From the NCBI RefSeq assembly GCF_011801125.1, contig NZ_CP046171.1, forward strand, positions 3,100,001 through 3,164,000: DNA of 64,000 nt, read 5' to 3'. Below, one piece after another: positions 49,595 to 58,381 of the stretch; position 1 is the first letter of the stretch; the number at the start of each line of letters is the position of its first letter. The position numbers and the translations under genes are program-made. The DNA comes from Nocardia brasiliensis (GTDB lineage: Bacteria; Actinomycetota; Actinomycetes; Mycobacteriales; Mycobacteriaceae). The notes beneath the pieces were generated by a model. The model saw only the letters and a list, made by a program, of their open reading frames with translations. It ran no database searches and was not told the DNA's origin.

Positions 49595-50032
49595 TCAGGC
49601 ACGCGTGCGCGCGGCGACGGCGAGCCGGACATTCGCGCGTTGCAACGCGGCACGGGCCTCGGTATCGCGGCGATCGTCGGTCAGCCGCTGCGCCGCGTCG
49701 GTCTGCGCGGTCCGCGCGCGGGCCACGTCGATGCGCTCGGCGAACTCCAATCCCTGTGCCGTCAACCGGATCTCGTCGTCGGCCGCGCGTAGCTCGCCGC
49801 CGTGCAGCGCCGCAAGCCACTCTCGCGTGCCCGCGCGTACCGTGAGCACCCCGATATCGAGGGTCGCGTCCACCCGGTCGTGACCGGGCTCGAGCACCTG
49901 GACGCCGTCGACGGTGGGCACCCGCACCCGGTCGGCGCGGAAGACGAATTCCCGATAGCCGGGTACCGCCAGGACGACCGCCAACCCACGGGCGGCACGC
50001 ACCTTGGCATCGCGGGCGGAACTTCGCTGCAT
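49595..50032 (-). CDS. orphan AtpC-like (F-type ATPase epsilon-like) protein
   Basis: A 145-residue protein. The N-terminal part (AVPGYREFVFRADRVRVPTVDGVQVLEPGHDRVDATLDIGVLTVR) follows the beta-sandwich of F-ATPase epsilon subunits, in which VARTTEGELGILPGHxPL is typical. LHGGELRAADDEIRLTA matches the HGGFLEVxxNxVTILA strand pair, and EFAERIDVARARTAQ...RANVRLAVA corresponds to the C-terminal helical hairpin with AEEIDVxRA. No other ATPase subunit is nearby. ATG 50032 follows AGGAGGT. It could be a regulator that mimics epsilon, or a relic recruited for another job. The family call is by pattern only. Confidence 0.5.
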   Translation of the reverse strand: MQRSSARDAKVRAARGLAVVLAVPGYREFVFRADRVRVPTVDGVQVLEPGHDRVDATLDIGVLTVRAGTREWLAALHGGELRAADDEIRLTAQGLEFAERIDVARARTAQTDAAQRLTDDRRDTEARAALQRANVRLAVAARTRA

Positions 50033-50460
50033 TGCTGACCTCCTATCGGTATCCACGGCAGTGCTCTCGACGGCGCACGGACCAGATCCCGGCGCTGCGC
50101 GGCCATCGAGCCTCCCCGCATCGCCCACCGACGATGGAAAGTCATTGCGTTGGCGAGTATTTCGTCGAGATGCTAGATCAGCGGGTCCGAGGCCGCGCTG
50201 TCGATGATAGGCGTGCGCGCGGCCCGCCGAGCGCAGGCGCGCGCCCACCGCGTGGTGTCGGTGTCACGGCCGTGATCGTAGGCCCGAACCGCCCACCCGG
50301 CGCTCGTTGTGACCGCCCACATCAGCTACCCGCGCAGACGGCTGATTCGAGTCCGCCGGACTCGGCAACTCGCCCGAGCGCGCGTTCGACCGCCCGCACC
50401 GGTGCCGATTCGTCGGCGTCGGTCGGGTAAGTTTGGCGGCCGGTTCACGGATTGGTTGGG
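50033..50460. other. 428-base region with no recognised feature
   Basis: It lies between two divergent genes. Reading frames here lack a ribosome-binding site and have non-coding-like composition. I see no repeats or hairpins worth listing; promoters of both neighbours must lie in it. Confidence 0.5.
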
Positions 50461-52170
50461 GTGTTGAGAACGCGGTTGCGAGCTTCGGTCGACATGTGGG
50501 AAAGCTTGCGGCGACGCTGGGATTGGTCGTTGGCCGCCGCGGTGGTGGCGATCGTGGGCGGTGCGCTGCTGATCGGCTGGCGGGCGGGCAAGTACGGCAG
50601 CTGGCTGGTCGACGACGCGGGCATCACCTTCGCGTATGCGCGCAGTGTCGCCGCGGGGTTGGGGCCGGTGCTGCAACCCGGGGCGCCACCGGTCGAGGGA
50701 TTCTCCAATCCCACTTGGCTGCTCGTGCTCGTGGTGGGTTCATGGTGCGGACTCTTCGACCGCGGCGCCATCTTCGGCGTTCCCGACTACGTGCTGTATC
50801 CCAAAGCGGTTGCGCTGCTGTGCTGCGCGGGCATCCTCGCTGCCTGCTATCTGGCGGCCCGGCGGGTTTCGCGCTGGCCCGCGCTGGTCACGTCGGCGAC
50901 CGGGGTACTGCTCGCCGCGATCCCCTCGTTCGTGATCTGGTGCTTCTCCGGCCTGGAGAACTCGCTGTTCGCCCTGGCCGCGTGCGCGCTGGCGGTGCAT
51001 CTTTTCCTGGCGGTGCTCGACGATCGGCTGTGGACGATCAGGACCGCCGTGCTCGCCGGTGCGATAGCGGCGATCGCGGCGTTGACCCGGCCCGACGGGC
51101 TCATCTATCTGCTTGCCTATCCCGTGATTTCGCTGCTGCTGGTGCGCCGCGCGAACTGGCCCGCCGCCGTGCGGGGCGTGCTGTATTCGGTCCTGGCCTT
51201 CGCGCTGCCGTTCGGGGCCTATCTGGTGTGGCGCTACAGCGAGTTCGGCAGGCTCGTCGCGAACACCGCGGTCGCGAAGAACCAGCAGATGCCCAGTGTC
51301 GCGGATCTTTCCCGGATCGGTGAGTTGGTGCAGTACGCGGGCGCGCCCGCGGTGATCCTGGCCGTCGGCGTGGTCGGATTCGCCTTGGCCGCGCCGGGTA
51401 AGTGGCGCGACGGCGCGGTCGCGCTGCTGGTGCCGCTGACCTTGGCGATGCTCGCCTACTGTGTGCTGGAACCGGATTGGATGGCCCAGTTCCGGTTCGC
51501 GACCCCCGTGTGGGCGCTCGGCGCGATCGTCGTGGCGATCTCCGCGGGGGAGCTGCTGGCGAAGCTGCATCTGTATCGCCGGGTGCTCGTGGTGCTGGCC
51601 CTGGTGGGCGCGTTGATCCCGTCCGGCGTCGCGTTCGCGGACGCGTCCGGCTCCTATCGCGCGAATTCCGATGTGCCGCTGTGTTGGATCGTGCTGCGTT
51701 TCGGTGAGGTCTTCAACGGCTACGCCGATATCCTGGCACTGGACGAGGGATCGTTGTTCACCCCGGATATGGGCGGCAGCTCGCTGACGTCGCGGCTGCG
51801 GCTGATTGATATGGCCGGCCTGGTCGAGTCCCGCATCGCCGACATCTACGCGGGCACCGACCACACCGACCTCACCGACTACGTGTTCGACGAGGTCCAG
51901 CCGACCTTCGTGCATACCCACGGCGGCTGGATGGGCAACGGGATCACCGTCGATACCCGCATCGAACGCGACTACTACCGGATCCACCGCTCCCTGGACC
52001 CGGATCGGCCGGACGAGGACTGGGTGCGCAAAGACGTTGTGCGCGAAGAGAACCAGCTGCAACAGTTGCGCGACTACGCCGGCCGGGTGCTGCCGCCGCT
52101 GTGGCCCGAGTTCCGCGCCTCCGATTCCTGCGGCCCGACCCTGCGGCGCGGACAGGCCCCAGGCAGCTGA
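50461..52170 (+). CDS. GT-C membrane glycosyltransferase (arabinofuranosyl/mannosyltransferase-like)
   Basis: A 569-residue protein with about ten membrane helices in the first 400 residues and a soluble outer C-terminal domain. The first outer loop WLVDDAGITFAYARSVAAGLGPVLQPG with EGFSNPTW carries the DD pair typical of GT-C enzymes and resembles the loop of mycobacterial AftB and related arabinosyl- or mannosyltransferases. It would use a polyprenyl-phosphate sugar at the outer membrane face to decorate arabinogalactan or a glycolipid. The C-terminal part (YVFDEVQPTFVHTHGGW) is shared by this group. Start: GTG 50461, with TTG 50452 and ATG 50494 as alternatives. Confidence 0.78.
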   Translation: MLRTRLRASVDMWESLRRRWDWSLAAAVVAIVGGALLIGWRAGKYGSWLVDDAGITFAYARSVAAGLGPVLQPGAPPVEGFSNPTWLLVLVVGSWCGLFDRGAIFGVPDYVLYPKAVALLCCAGILAACYLAARRVSRWPALVTSATGVLLAAIPSFVIWCFSGLENSLFALAACALAVHLFLAVLDDRLWTIRTAVLAGAIAAIAALTRPDGLIYLLAYPVISLLLVRRANWPAAVRGVLYSVLAFALPFGAYLVWRYSEFGRLVANTAVAKNQQMPSVADLSRIGELVQYAGAPAVILAVGVVGFALAAPGKWRDGAVALLVPLTLAMLAYCVLEPDWMAQFRFATPVWALGAIVVAISAGELLAKLHLYRRVLVVLALVGALIPSGVAFADASGSYRANSDVPLCWIVLRFGEVFNGYADILALDEGSLFTPDMGGSSLTSRLRLIDMAGLVESRIADIYAGTDHTDLTDYVFDEVQPTFVHTHGGWMGNGITVDTRIERDYYRIHRSLDPDRPDEDWVRKDVVREENQLQQLRDYAGRVLPPLWPEFRASDSCGPTLRRGQAPGS

Positions 52171-52171
52171 G

Positions 52172-52320
52172 CAGACCTCGCCGAGTACGAGATCGCCGCC
52201 GAACACGTCGTGCACGACGGGCGCTGTGATGTCGCGGTGTCCCCAGGCCGGATTCTCGAAATGCCATGCGGTCCTGGCCATATCGTCCGGCGAGCAGGTG
52301 CGGACATTCAACGCGTGGAC
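52172..52320 (-). pseudogene. YunG-family-like protein remnant
   Basis: On the complementary strand the bases encode CSPDDMARTAWHFENPAWGH and RDITAPVVHDVFGGDLVLGE, which resembles the start of YunG-like proteins (WxPxNPAxGxCxxTAxVVxDxFGGxILxxxV). The conserved Cys of GQC is His here. Family similarity stops after LGEV, and the frame has no own start, so about two thirds of the protein is missing. It sits between the convergent glycosyltransferase and TetR genes. Confidence 0.5.
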
Positions 52321-52322
52321 GT

Positions 52323-53042
52323 TCAGGGTTGCTGGAAGCCCATGCCGCGCATGACGGTGGTGACGTGGCTGTCCCACAGAGCGTCGGTGTCGGGGATTAG
52401 GTCGGTGAGGCTGCCGAAGATCTCGGCGGAGAGGAAGCCGAGAATCGAGGCCCACGCGTTGAGCACGATGCCGGGTACAGGTGTGTCGGGCAGGGTTTCG
52501 TTGCCCAGCAGGGCGCTCATCAGCGGCCCGATCGGCAGGGCCGGGACCACGGTGCGGTCGGGGTCGGCGACGCCGGAGCCGATCGCGGCCAGGTAGGTGG
52601 TGCCCAGTGCGACGACGGTCCGGCTCGCGGCGGGTCCGGTCTCCTCGGGCAGGGCCTGATGACCGGGCACCGGAGTGCCGTTGATCAGGGTGAAGTCGGC
52701 CCGGTTGTGCAGCGACCACTGCCGGGCGGCGTCGCAGCCCGCGCGCCATTGTGCGGCGGGCTCGGGGGCGGCGTCGCGCTGCGCGGCGACGATGGCATCG
52801 GCCATGCCGTCGTATGCGTCCACGCACAGCGCGGTGATCAACGCGGACTGATTGTCGAAGTAGCGGAAGATGGCGGCGGGGGACATGCGCATCGCCCGTG
52901 CGATGCCGCGCAGCGATAGTCCGCCGGTGCCCTCGGTCGCGAGCTGCCCGCGGGCAAGGGTTTTGATTTCCGCGATGGTCTCCGCTCGCCGTTCGGTCCG
53001 CCTGGTGGCCCGGCCCGGCGTAGTCGCGGGTGTGGTGGGCAT
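52323..53042 (-). CDS. TetR/AcrR family regulator with WHG-type C-terminal domain
   Basis: A 239-residue regulator. The helix-turn-helix is at residues about 40-65 (LSLRGIARAMRMSPAAIFRYF, then DNQSALITAL). The C-terminal domain has GCDAARQWSLHNRADFTLINGTPVPG, the WHG-like signature seen in many actinobacterial TetR proteins. ATG 53042 follows AAAGGA. It is divergent from the maleylpyruvate-isomerase-family gene at 53234, and the 190 bases between hold TCACA-T-TGTGA (53105-53115), a possible operator. Ligand unknown. Confidence 0.85.
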   Translation of the reverse strand: MPTTPATTPGRATRRTERRAETIAEIKTLARGQLATEGTGGLSLRGIARAMRMSPAAIFRYFDNQSALITALCVDAYDGMADAIVAAQRDAAPEPAAQWRAGCDAARQWSLHNRADFTLINGTPVPGHQALPEETGPAASRTVVALGTTYLAAIGSGVADPDRTVVPALPIGPLMSALLGNETLPDTPVPGIVLNAWASILGFLSAEIFGSLTDLIPDTDALWDSHVTTVMRGMGFQQP

Positions 53043-53104
53043 GAAGGTCCTTTCCTGGGGGCGCGGCTGTTGGCGAGTAGTCTAGCGGGGTTCGTGCAAA
53101 CCGA

Positions 53105-53115
53105 TCACATTGTGA
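53105..53115. promoter_or_regulatory. short palindrome between TetR and MDMPI-family genes
   Basis: TCACA-T-TGTGA, 5-bp perfect arms, within the divergent region 53043-53233. GTGA-containing half sites recur at 53172-53190. It may be the TetR operator or a CRP-type half arrangement. The evidence is positional only. Confidence 0.35.
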
Positions 53116-53233
53116 ACAGTGCATACGTTGGTGTCGGCGTATTGACACCGCCACGCGCAATGTGAATCATAGTGACAAAGTGATCGGTGATTACATTTGG
53201 GCGGAATCTGTCTTCGGTGAATCAGGAGCTGCT

Positions 53234-53857
53234 ATGACCGCAGTGCGAACCAGCGCCCGTACGCTGCTGGCGCAGGAATATCGGGATGTCGCCGAGCTGT
53301 TGCGCACGCTCACGCCCGAGGAGTGGGACACCGAGTCGCTCTGCGCGGGATGGCGGGTCCGCGATGTCGTGGCTCACCTGCTCTACGAGGCGACCCCGCC
53401 CGCGCGGTATGTCGCCGAGATCGTGCGCTCTGGCGGGTCGATGGACCGGTTGAACGAGCTCTATATCCGCCGCAGTGCGACCAAGACCACCGACGAACTG
53501 CTCGCCGCCTTCGCGACCATCGACGGTCAAGGGCTCGGTGCGCGGGTCGCTCCACGAAATGTGCTGGCGGACTTGGTCATCCATCACCAGGACATCCGGC
53601 GTCCGCTCGGGCGGCCGCGTACCGTGCCGACCGAGCGGCTGCTCACCCTGCTGCGCCACCCCGACCCGTTCCTGCGGCCCGGCCCGCGCATGCGCGGCCT
53701 GCGGTTCGCCGCGACCGATGTCGACTGGGAACACGGCAGCGGCCCCTCGGTGACCGGTCCCGGCGAGGCCATCTTCATGGCGATCGCGGGACGCGCCGTC
53801 GCGTTGGCGGAACTGCGCGGCGCCGGCGTCGACACCCTGCGCGCCCGGCTGCGCTGA
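53234..53857 (+). CDS. maleylpyruvate isomerase family protein (mycothiol-dependent DinB-like)
   Basis: A 207-residue protein. The N-terminal MDMPI domain is evident from LLAQEYRDVAELLRTLTPEEWDTESLCAGWRVRDVVAHLLYE, in which CAGWxVxDVxAHL carries a metal-ligand His. Later VLADLVIHHQDIRRPLGRP gives the second conserved His pair of the TIGR03083 family. Known members use mycothiol as a cofactor or bind metals in detoxification; most are uncharacterised. ATG 53234 follows AGGAG with 5-base spacing. Probably controlled by the divergent TetR protein. Convergent with the molybdopterin gene, 20 bases apart. Confidence 0.83.
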   Translation: MTAVRTSARTLLAQEYRDVAELLRTLTPEEWDTESLCAGWRVRDVVAHLLYEATPPARYVAEIVRSGGSMDRLNELYIRRSATKTTDELLAAFATIDGQGLGARVAPRNVLADLVIHHQDIRRPLGRPRTVPTERLLTLLRHPDPFLRPGPRMRGLRFAATDVDWEHGSGPSVTGPGEAIFMAIAGRAVALAELRGAGVDTLRARLR

Positions 53858-53877
53858 CCGAAGTTTTCGCACAGGGC

Positions 53878-56304
53878 TCACCCACTGACCTCGTGTTCGG
53901 CGAGCGCGGCTCGGCCACCGACGGTTTCGGGCAGCGCCGTCTCGACCGGCCGCGATGCCGTATTCGTCGGCGCGGGCGCGGGTCCGGAGCCTGCTTCGAT
54001 GCGCCGGATACCCGCGGCGGCGGTCTTGAACAGCGGCTGTTTTGACGCGGGATCGATTTCGGTGCGGGTCAATTCGTTCGCGGCCCGGTCCCGATCGCCG
54101 TCCGCGTCGAAGTAACCGTAGTGGAACGGGAGAAACACGACCCCGGGCCGGATCGCGGTGATCCGCGCGCGGGCCCGGACCGCGCCGCGCGCCGAGAACA
54201 CCTCGACCAGATCCCCTTCCGCGATGCCCGCCGGTGCCGCGTCGTCGGCGGACAGCTCGACCCAAACCTGCGGGGCGGCGTCCTGCAGCTGTCGCACGCG
54301 TGCGGTTTTGGTTCGGGTGTGGAAGTGATACAGGGTGCGGCCGGTGATCAGGACGAGCGGATACCCTGCGGACGGCTGCTCTGCCGGCGGCTCGTAGTCG
54401 ACGGCTTTGATGATCGCCCGGCCGCCCGGATCGTCAGCGCGATAGTCCTTTTCGTCGATGGGGGAGCCGGTGCCGATGTCCTTGCCGAAGCTCTCGCAGT
54501 AGTCGGGTTCGGTGGGGAAGTGGGCGTCGGCGTAGAGCCGTTCGGTGCCATCGGGCCGGGTCTCGGTGCACGGCCACTGCACGCCACCGTCGCGGAGCCG
54601 CGCGTAACTCAGCGCGGAGTAGTCGCACGGACGTCCCGCGCTGCACCGCTGCCACGCCGCATAGGCCTCCTGAGCGTTCGTCCACGGCGGCAACATGTTT
54701 CCCGCGGTGTCCCGGAAGTCCATCCGGCGCGCGTAGTCCAGGAAGATGTCCAGATCGGCGCGGGCCGAGCCGGGCGGCGGCACCGCCCGCTCCGAAAGAT
54801 GCACGGTGCGATCGGCATTGGTGAACACGCCGGTCTTCTCACCCCACGCCGCGGCGGGCAGGACCACGTCGGCGAGCTCCGCGGTCTCGGTACGAAAGAT
54901 GTCCTGGACCACCAGGAACAGTTCGGGCCGCGACAGCACGCGCCGGATGCGCGCCAATTCGGGCAGCGACACCGCGGGATTCGTCGCCGAGACCCACAGC
55001 ATGCGTAACGAGCCCTGCTCGGCCAGCTCGAACATCCGCATCGCGTGGGTCGGCGGTCCGTCGTGCGGGATGTCCTGCGCCGCGACGCCCCACAGCCGGG
55101 CGAGTTCCGCGACATGGTCGGTATTGGCGTAGTTGCGGAAGCCGGGCAGGTCGCCGTCGGCACCGCATTCGCGGGTGTTCTGCGCCGTCGGTTGCCCGTT
55201 CATCTGCAACACGCCGCAACCCGGTTTGCCGAGCAGCCCACGCAGCAGGTGCACATTGTTGACCTGAACGGCTGCCGCTGTGGCCTGATGCGACTGATAG
55301 ACGCCCTGCAACACGGTCGAGAGCAAACGCGGTGCGGTGCCGAGCAATTCGGCCGCCTGCCGGATCTCGCGCGGCTCGAGCCGGCAGACGGCGCCCGCTC
55401 GTTCCGGCGTCCACGACGCCACTGTGTCGGCGAGGGCGTCGAAGCCGACGGTGTGCGCGGCGAGGTAGTCGTGGTCGAGCCAGTCGTGTGCGATCAACTC
55501 GTGCAGCAGTGCGTTCATCAGTGCCAAGTTGGTGCCGGGCAGTGGCGCGAGATGGACGGTCGCGTGCGCGGCGACCGCGGTCGGCCGTGGGTCGACGCAC
55601 AGCAGGGCGGGTGGGTCAGCGCCGGCGAGCCGATCCAGCATCCGGGCCCACAGGACCGTCTGTGTCTCGGCGACATTGTGCCCGTACAGCGCGATCGCGT
55701 CGGCGTGGTCGACGTCGGTGTAGGAACCGGGCTGGCCGTCGCTGCCGAACGACTCCTTCAACGCCTCGGCCGCCGTCGCGGTGCACAACCGGGTGTTCCC
55801 GTCGACGTGCGGGGTACCGATGGCACCATGCGCGAGCACCGCGAGCGTGTAGTACTCCTCCAGGAAGAGCTGGCCGCTGGTGTAGAACCCGAACGACTCG
55901 GGGCCCGGACCGGCGAGCAGCTCGCGGCTGCGTCGCACGATCCGGTCCATCGCGGTGTCCCAGTCCGTCTCGACCAGCCGTCCGTCCACGCGGATGAGCG
56001 GCCGGGTCAGCCGATCCGCCGACTGGGTGGCCTGCCAGCCGTACAAGTCCTTGGGGCCGAGCCTGCCGCGATTCACCCGGTCGGTGGCTCGTCCCCGCAC
56101 GCCGACCATGCGACCGGCCCGCACCGCGATCTCCATCGCGTCACCGTTGGAATGCAGTATCGACGCCGCGGGCACCCATCGTTCGACGGTCTCCGGTCGA
56201 ACCCCGTCGGCCAGGAACATGTCGGTTCGCACCGGCCACGGCTCGCCACGCCCGTACGGCGTGCGCACACCCCATGGCTCGGCGATTCGATCACTGGTCG
56301 CCAT
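53878..56304 (-). CDS. molybdopterin oxidoreductase that has lost its Fe-S cluster ligands
   Basis: An 808-residue member of the DMSO-reductase superfamily (LYGHNVAETQTVLWARML, GKPGCGVLQMNGQPTAQNTRECGADG, WVSATNPAVSLPEL, ADVVLPAAAWGEKTGVFTNADR, ITGRTLYHFHTRTKT). Relatives start with WVxSACxLCSNGCG, where cysteines bind [4Fe-4S]. Here the same place reads WVPAASILHSNGDAMEIAV, with Ala, His and Asp at the cysteine positions, so no cluster can form. A similar Cys-less form exists in mycobacteria (Rv0197-type). Electrons must therefore pass to the molybdenum site directly. Substrate unknown. It is transcribed from ATG 56304, 28 bases after the flavin monooxygenase gene. Confidence 0.85.
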   Translation of the reverse strand: MATSDRIAEPWGVRTPYGRGEPWPVRTDMFLADGVRPETVERWVPAASILHSNGDAMEIAVRAGRMVGVRGRATDRVNRGRLGPKDLYGWQATQSADRLTRPLIRVDGRLVETDWDTAMDRIVRRSRELLAGPGPESFGFYTSGQLFLEEYYTLAVLAHGAIGTPHVDGNTRLCTATAAEALKESFGSDGQPGSYTDVDHADAIALYGHNVAETQTVLWARMLDRLAGADPPALLCVDPRPTAVAAHATVHLAPLPGTNLALMNALLHELIAHDWLDHDYLAAHTVGFDALADTVASWTPERAGAVCRLEPREIRQAAELLGTAPRLLSTVLQGVYQSHQATAAAVQVNNVHLLRGLLGKPGCGVLQMNGQPTAQNTRECGADGDLPGFRNYANTDHVAELARLWGVAAQDIPHDGPPTHAMRMFELAEQGSLRMLWVSATNPAVSLPELARIRRVLSRPELFLVVQDIFRTETAELADVVLPAAAWGEKTGVFTNADRTVHLSERAVPPPGSARADLDIFLDYARRMDFRDTAGNMLPPWTNAQEAYAAWQRCSAGRPCDYSALSYARLRDGGVQWPCTETRPDGTERLYADAHFPTEPDYCESFGKDIGTGSPIDEKDYRADDPGGRAIIKAVDYEPPAEQPSAGYPLVLITGRTLYHFHTRTKTARVRQLQDAAPQVWVELSADDAAPAGIAEGDLVEVFSARGAVRARARITAIRPGVVFLPFHYGYFDADGDRDRAANELTRTEIDPASKQPLFKTAAAGIRRIEAGSGPAPAPTNTASRPVETALPETVGGRAALAEHEVSG

Positions 56305-56332
56305 GGCGGCGTCCTACCCGGGCACACCGATC

Positions 56333-57753
56333 TCAAACAGTGCCCAGCGGGTCGCGCAGGTAGCTCTCGACGACCGCCGCGGACTCGGTGATGGCGCCGA
56401 TGTAGCCGTCGGGGCGGACCAGCACATAGGTGCCGGGGGAGACGTCGTAGCCCGCGCAGAGGGAAAGCGCCAGTGTGGGCACCTCGAGTCGCGGGATCGG
56501 GGCGTCGAAGGCGAGCAGGGTGTGGTGCGGCCCGCGGAACGCTTCGAAAAGAGTGGTGCCGGAGGGCAGGCGGCCGTCGGGCGCGCGGTCGCCGGCCCGG
56601 AGGTCGCCGGGATCACGGCGATCGTCCAGGGTGAGCGGGCCGCCGCGGTAGGAGATGTCGAGCTGGTGGATCGCCGGTGCGGTCGTGGCGCCGCGGAAGT
56701 CCTGTCGATGCAGCGCCGAGCTCAGGCCGAGCACGTTCGCGGCGACCGGCATCCGTTCGGCCGCATAGGTTTCCAGGAGCCCATGGTCGGTCCCGGCGAC
56801 CGCGGCCGCGAGCTTCCAGCCGAGGTTGTAGGCGTCCTGTATGCCGGTGTTGAGTCCCTGGCCGCCTGCCGAGGAATGGACGTGGGCCGCGTCGCCCGCG
56901 AGCAGCACCCGGCCGATCCGGTATCGATCGACCATGCGGACGTTCAACCGGTACAACGAAATCCAGCGCAGATCGAACAGCTCGACGTCCGTGCGGCCGG
57001 AGCGCTCCAGACACAGCCGTCGCACGGTGTCCAGGGTCAATTCCGGGTTCTGCTCGGCCGGCAACGACGCGACGAACTGGTAGTACTCGCTGTCCGGGAG
57101 GTTCCACAGCGAGAACCTGTTGCTCACATCGCCACCCCCGGTCAGGATATGACAGAACCGGCCGTCGAGCCCCGACGCGCGGACATCGCCGATCAGCGTT
57201 CGTTCGGATTCGAAAGCGTCCCCGGCGAATTCGACACCGAGCAGCTTGCGGACGGTGCTGTGCCCGCCGTCGGCGCCCACCAGATAGTCCGCCTCGATCG
57301 GGCCGTTCGTCGTGTGCGCCGTGACTCCCGCCGCGCTCTGCTCGATCTCGAGGACCTCGGTGTTCCATTCGACGCGCGCGCCAGATTCGACCAGGCGGCG
57401 TTGCAGGATCTCCTCGGTCCGCCACTGCGGAATCAGCCACGGATCGGTGAAGGGCATCGCGTCCGACGCCGAAAGTGTTGGTGTGCCGAGTATTTCGGCC
57501 ACGCTCCGCTCCCACAACACGTCCTGACCCTGGTAGAGGCGGAACTTCGGAAAGGGTTCACCACCGGCGAGTATCGCGTCCAGCACGCCGAGATCGCCTA
57601 GCACCTCGAGCGTGCGTGGCTGCAAACCCTTCGCGCGCGAGCCGGAAATATCCCCGGTGCCTTGTCGACGATGCGTAACGGTGCCTGACGGCGGGCGAGA
57701 TCGCACGCCAAGGCGAGCCCGGTCGGTCCCGCTCCGACAATCACAATCGTCAC
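56333..57753 (-). pseudogene. FAD-dependent aromatic monooxygenase interrupted by a frameshift
   Basis: The N-terminus is in one frame (VTIVIVGAGPTGLALACDLA, then LRIVDKAPGIFP, dinucleotide-binding GxGxxG) and the rest in another (GSRAKGLQPRTLEVLGDLGVLD, DYLVGADGGHSTVRKLLG, GRVLLAGDAAHVHSSAGGQGLNTGIQDAYNLGWKL, and so on). They join cleanly if one G is restored in the CCGG at about 57641-57644. With that correction the protein has about 472 residues and the full PheA/TfdB-type fold that hydroxylates phenolic or polyketide substrates. GTG 57753 overlaps the TetR stop (57750-57753). Either a recent inactivation or a sequencing error. Confidence 0.8.
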
Positions 57754-58325
57754 CGGCTCGCTCCTCCGCGGCGCAGCAGCACGAGCAGGACATCGTCGAC
57801 GAGACGGGTGCGGAAGGCGGCGTCCAACCCCGTGCCGAATTGGGTCTGGCGCAGGATCATCGCCTCGGCGACATCGTGGACGAGATCGACGTCGGTGGCC
57901 GCGGGCAGCTCGCCGCGATCCATCGCGCGCCGCAGCGCGTCGTGGAATGGGGAGAGTTCCTCGTTCTCGACGTGCTCGCGCAGTGCCGCGGCGAGGTCGG
58001 CGTCGTGCCGCGTGGCGGCGACCAGCCCGCCGATCATCGCCAGGTAGTCCTCGGAGGCCTTGCCGCCCAGCGCTTCCAGCACGGCGAGCAGATCTCCGCG
58101 CAGCGTGCCGGTATCCGCGATCTCGGCGTTGTGGTCGGCGTCGAAGGCGTCCAGCGCCGCCTTGACCAGCTCGGCCTTGTTGCGCCAGCGACGATAGATG
58201 GTCGCTTTGCTGGCGTTGGCGCGCGCGGCGACGGCGTCCATCGTCATGGCCGGATAGCCATGTTCGGCGACCAGGTCCAAGGTGGCCGCCAGGATCGCAT
58301 CGACCCGTTGTTGTCCTCGTATCAC
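57750..58325 (-). CDS. TetR family repressor of the FAD monooxygenase
   Basis: A 191-residue regulator. The helix-turn-helix reads MTMDAVAARANASKATIYRRW and is followed by RNKAELVKAAL; the C-terminal half belongs to the TetR_C_16/33-like helical type. A longer frame to 58355 would begin inside the 19-bp palindrome at 58335-58353, so GTG 58325 was chosen. The stop overlaps the start of the monooxygenase gene, giving a regulator-first operon controlled by its own product. The ligand is probably an aromatic substrate of the monooxygenase. Confidence 0.85.
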   Translation of the reverse strand: MIRGQQRVDAILAATLDLVAEHGYPAMTMDAVAARANASKATIYRRWRNKAELVKAALDAFDADHNAEIADTGTLRGDLLAVLEALGGKASEDYLAMIGGLVAATRHDADLAAALREHVENEELSPFHDALRRAMDRGELPAATDVDLVHDVAEAMILRQTQFGTGLDAAFRTRLVDDVLLVLLRRGGASR

Positions 58326-58334
58326 CGTCCAAGC

Positions 58335-58353
58335 GTACGAAACCGTTTCGTAC
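58335..58353. promoter_or_regulatory. 19-bp perfect palindrome, TetR operator
   Basis: GTACGAAAC-C-GTTTCGTAC: two perfect 9-bp arms around one base, 10 bases upstream of the chosen TetR start. ACGAAAC/GTTTCGT cores are frequent in TetR-family operators of actinobacteria. Binding here would shut off the regulator-monooxygenase operon. Confidence 0.75.
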
Positions 58354-58381
58354 ACTTCAGCGGATTATCTGGCTCCGGCCG

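Noticed and set aside
50740..53160. A very long leftward open frame (over 800 codons) antisense to the GT-C glycosyltransferase and overlapping the TetR gene
   Set aside because: It is Arg/Gly/His/Gln-rich with no domain over most of its length, the typical mirror of a high-GC gene. Only the YunG-like stretch near 52172-52320 looks biological.
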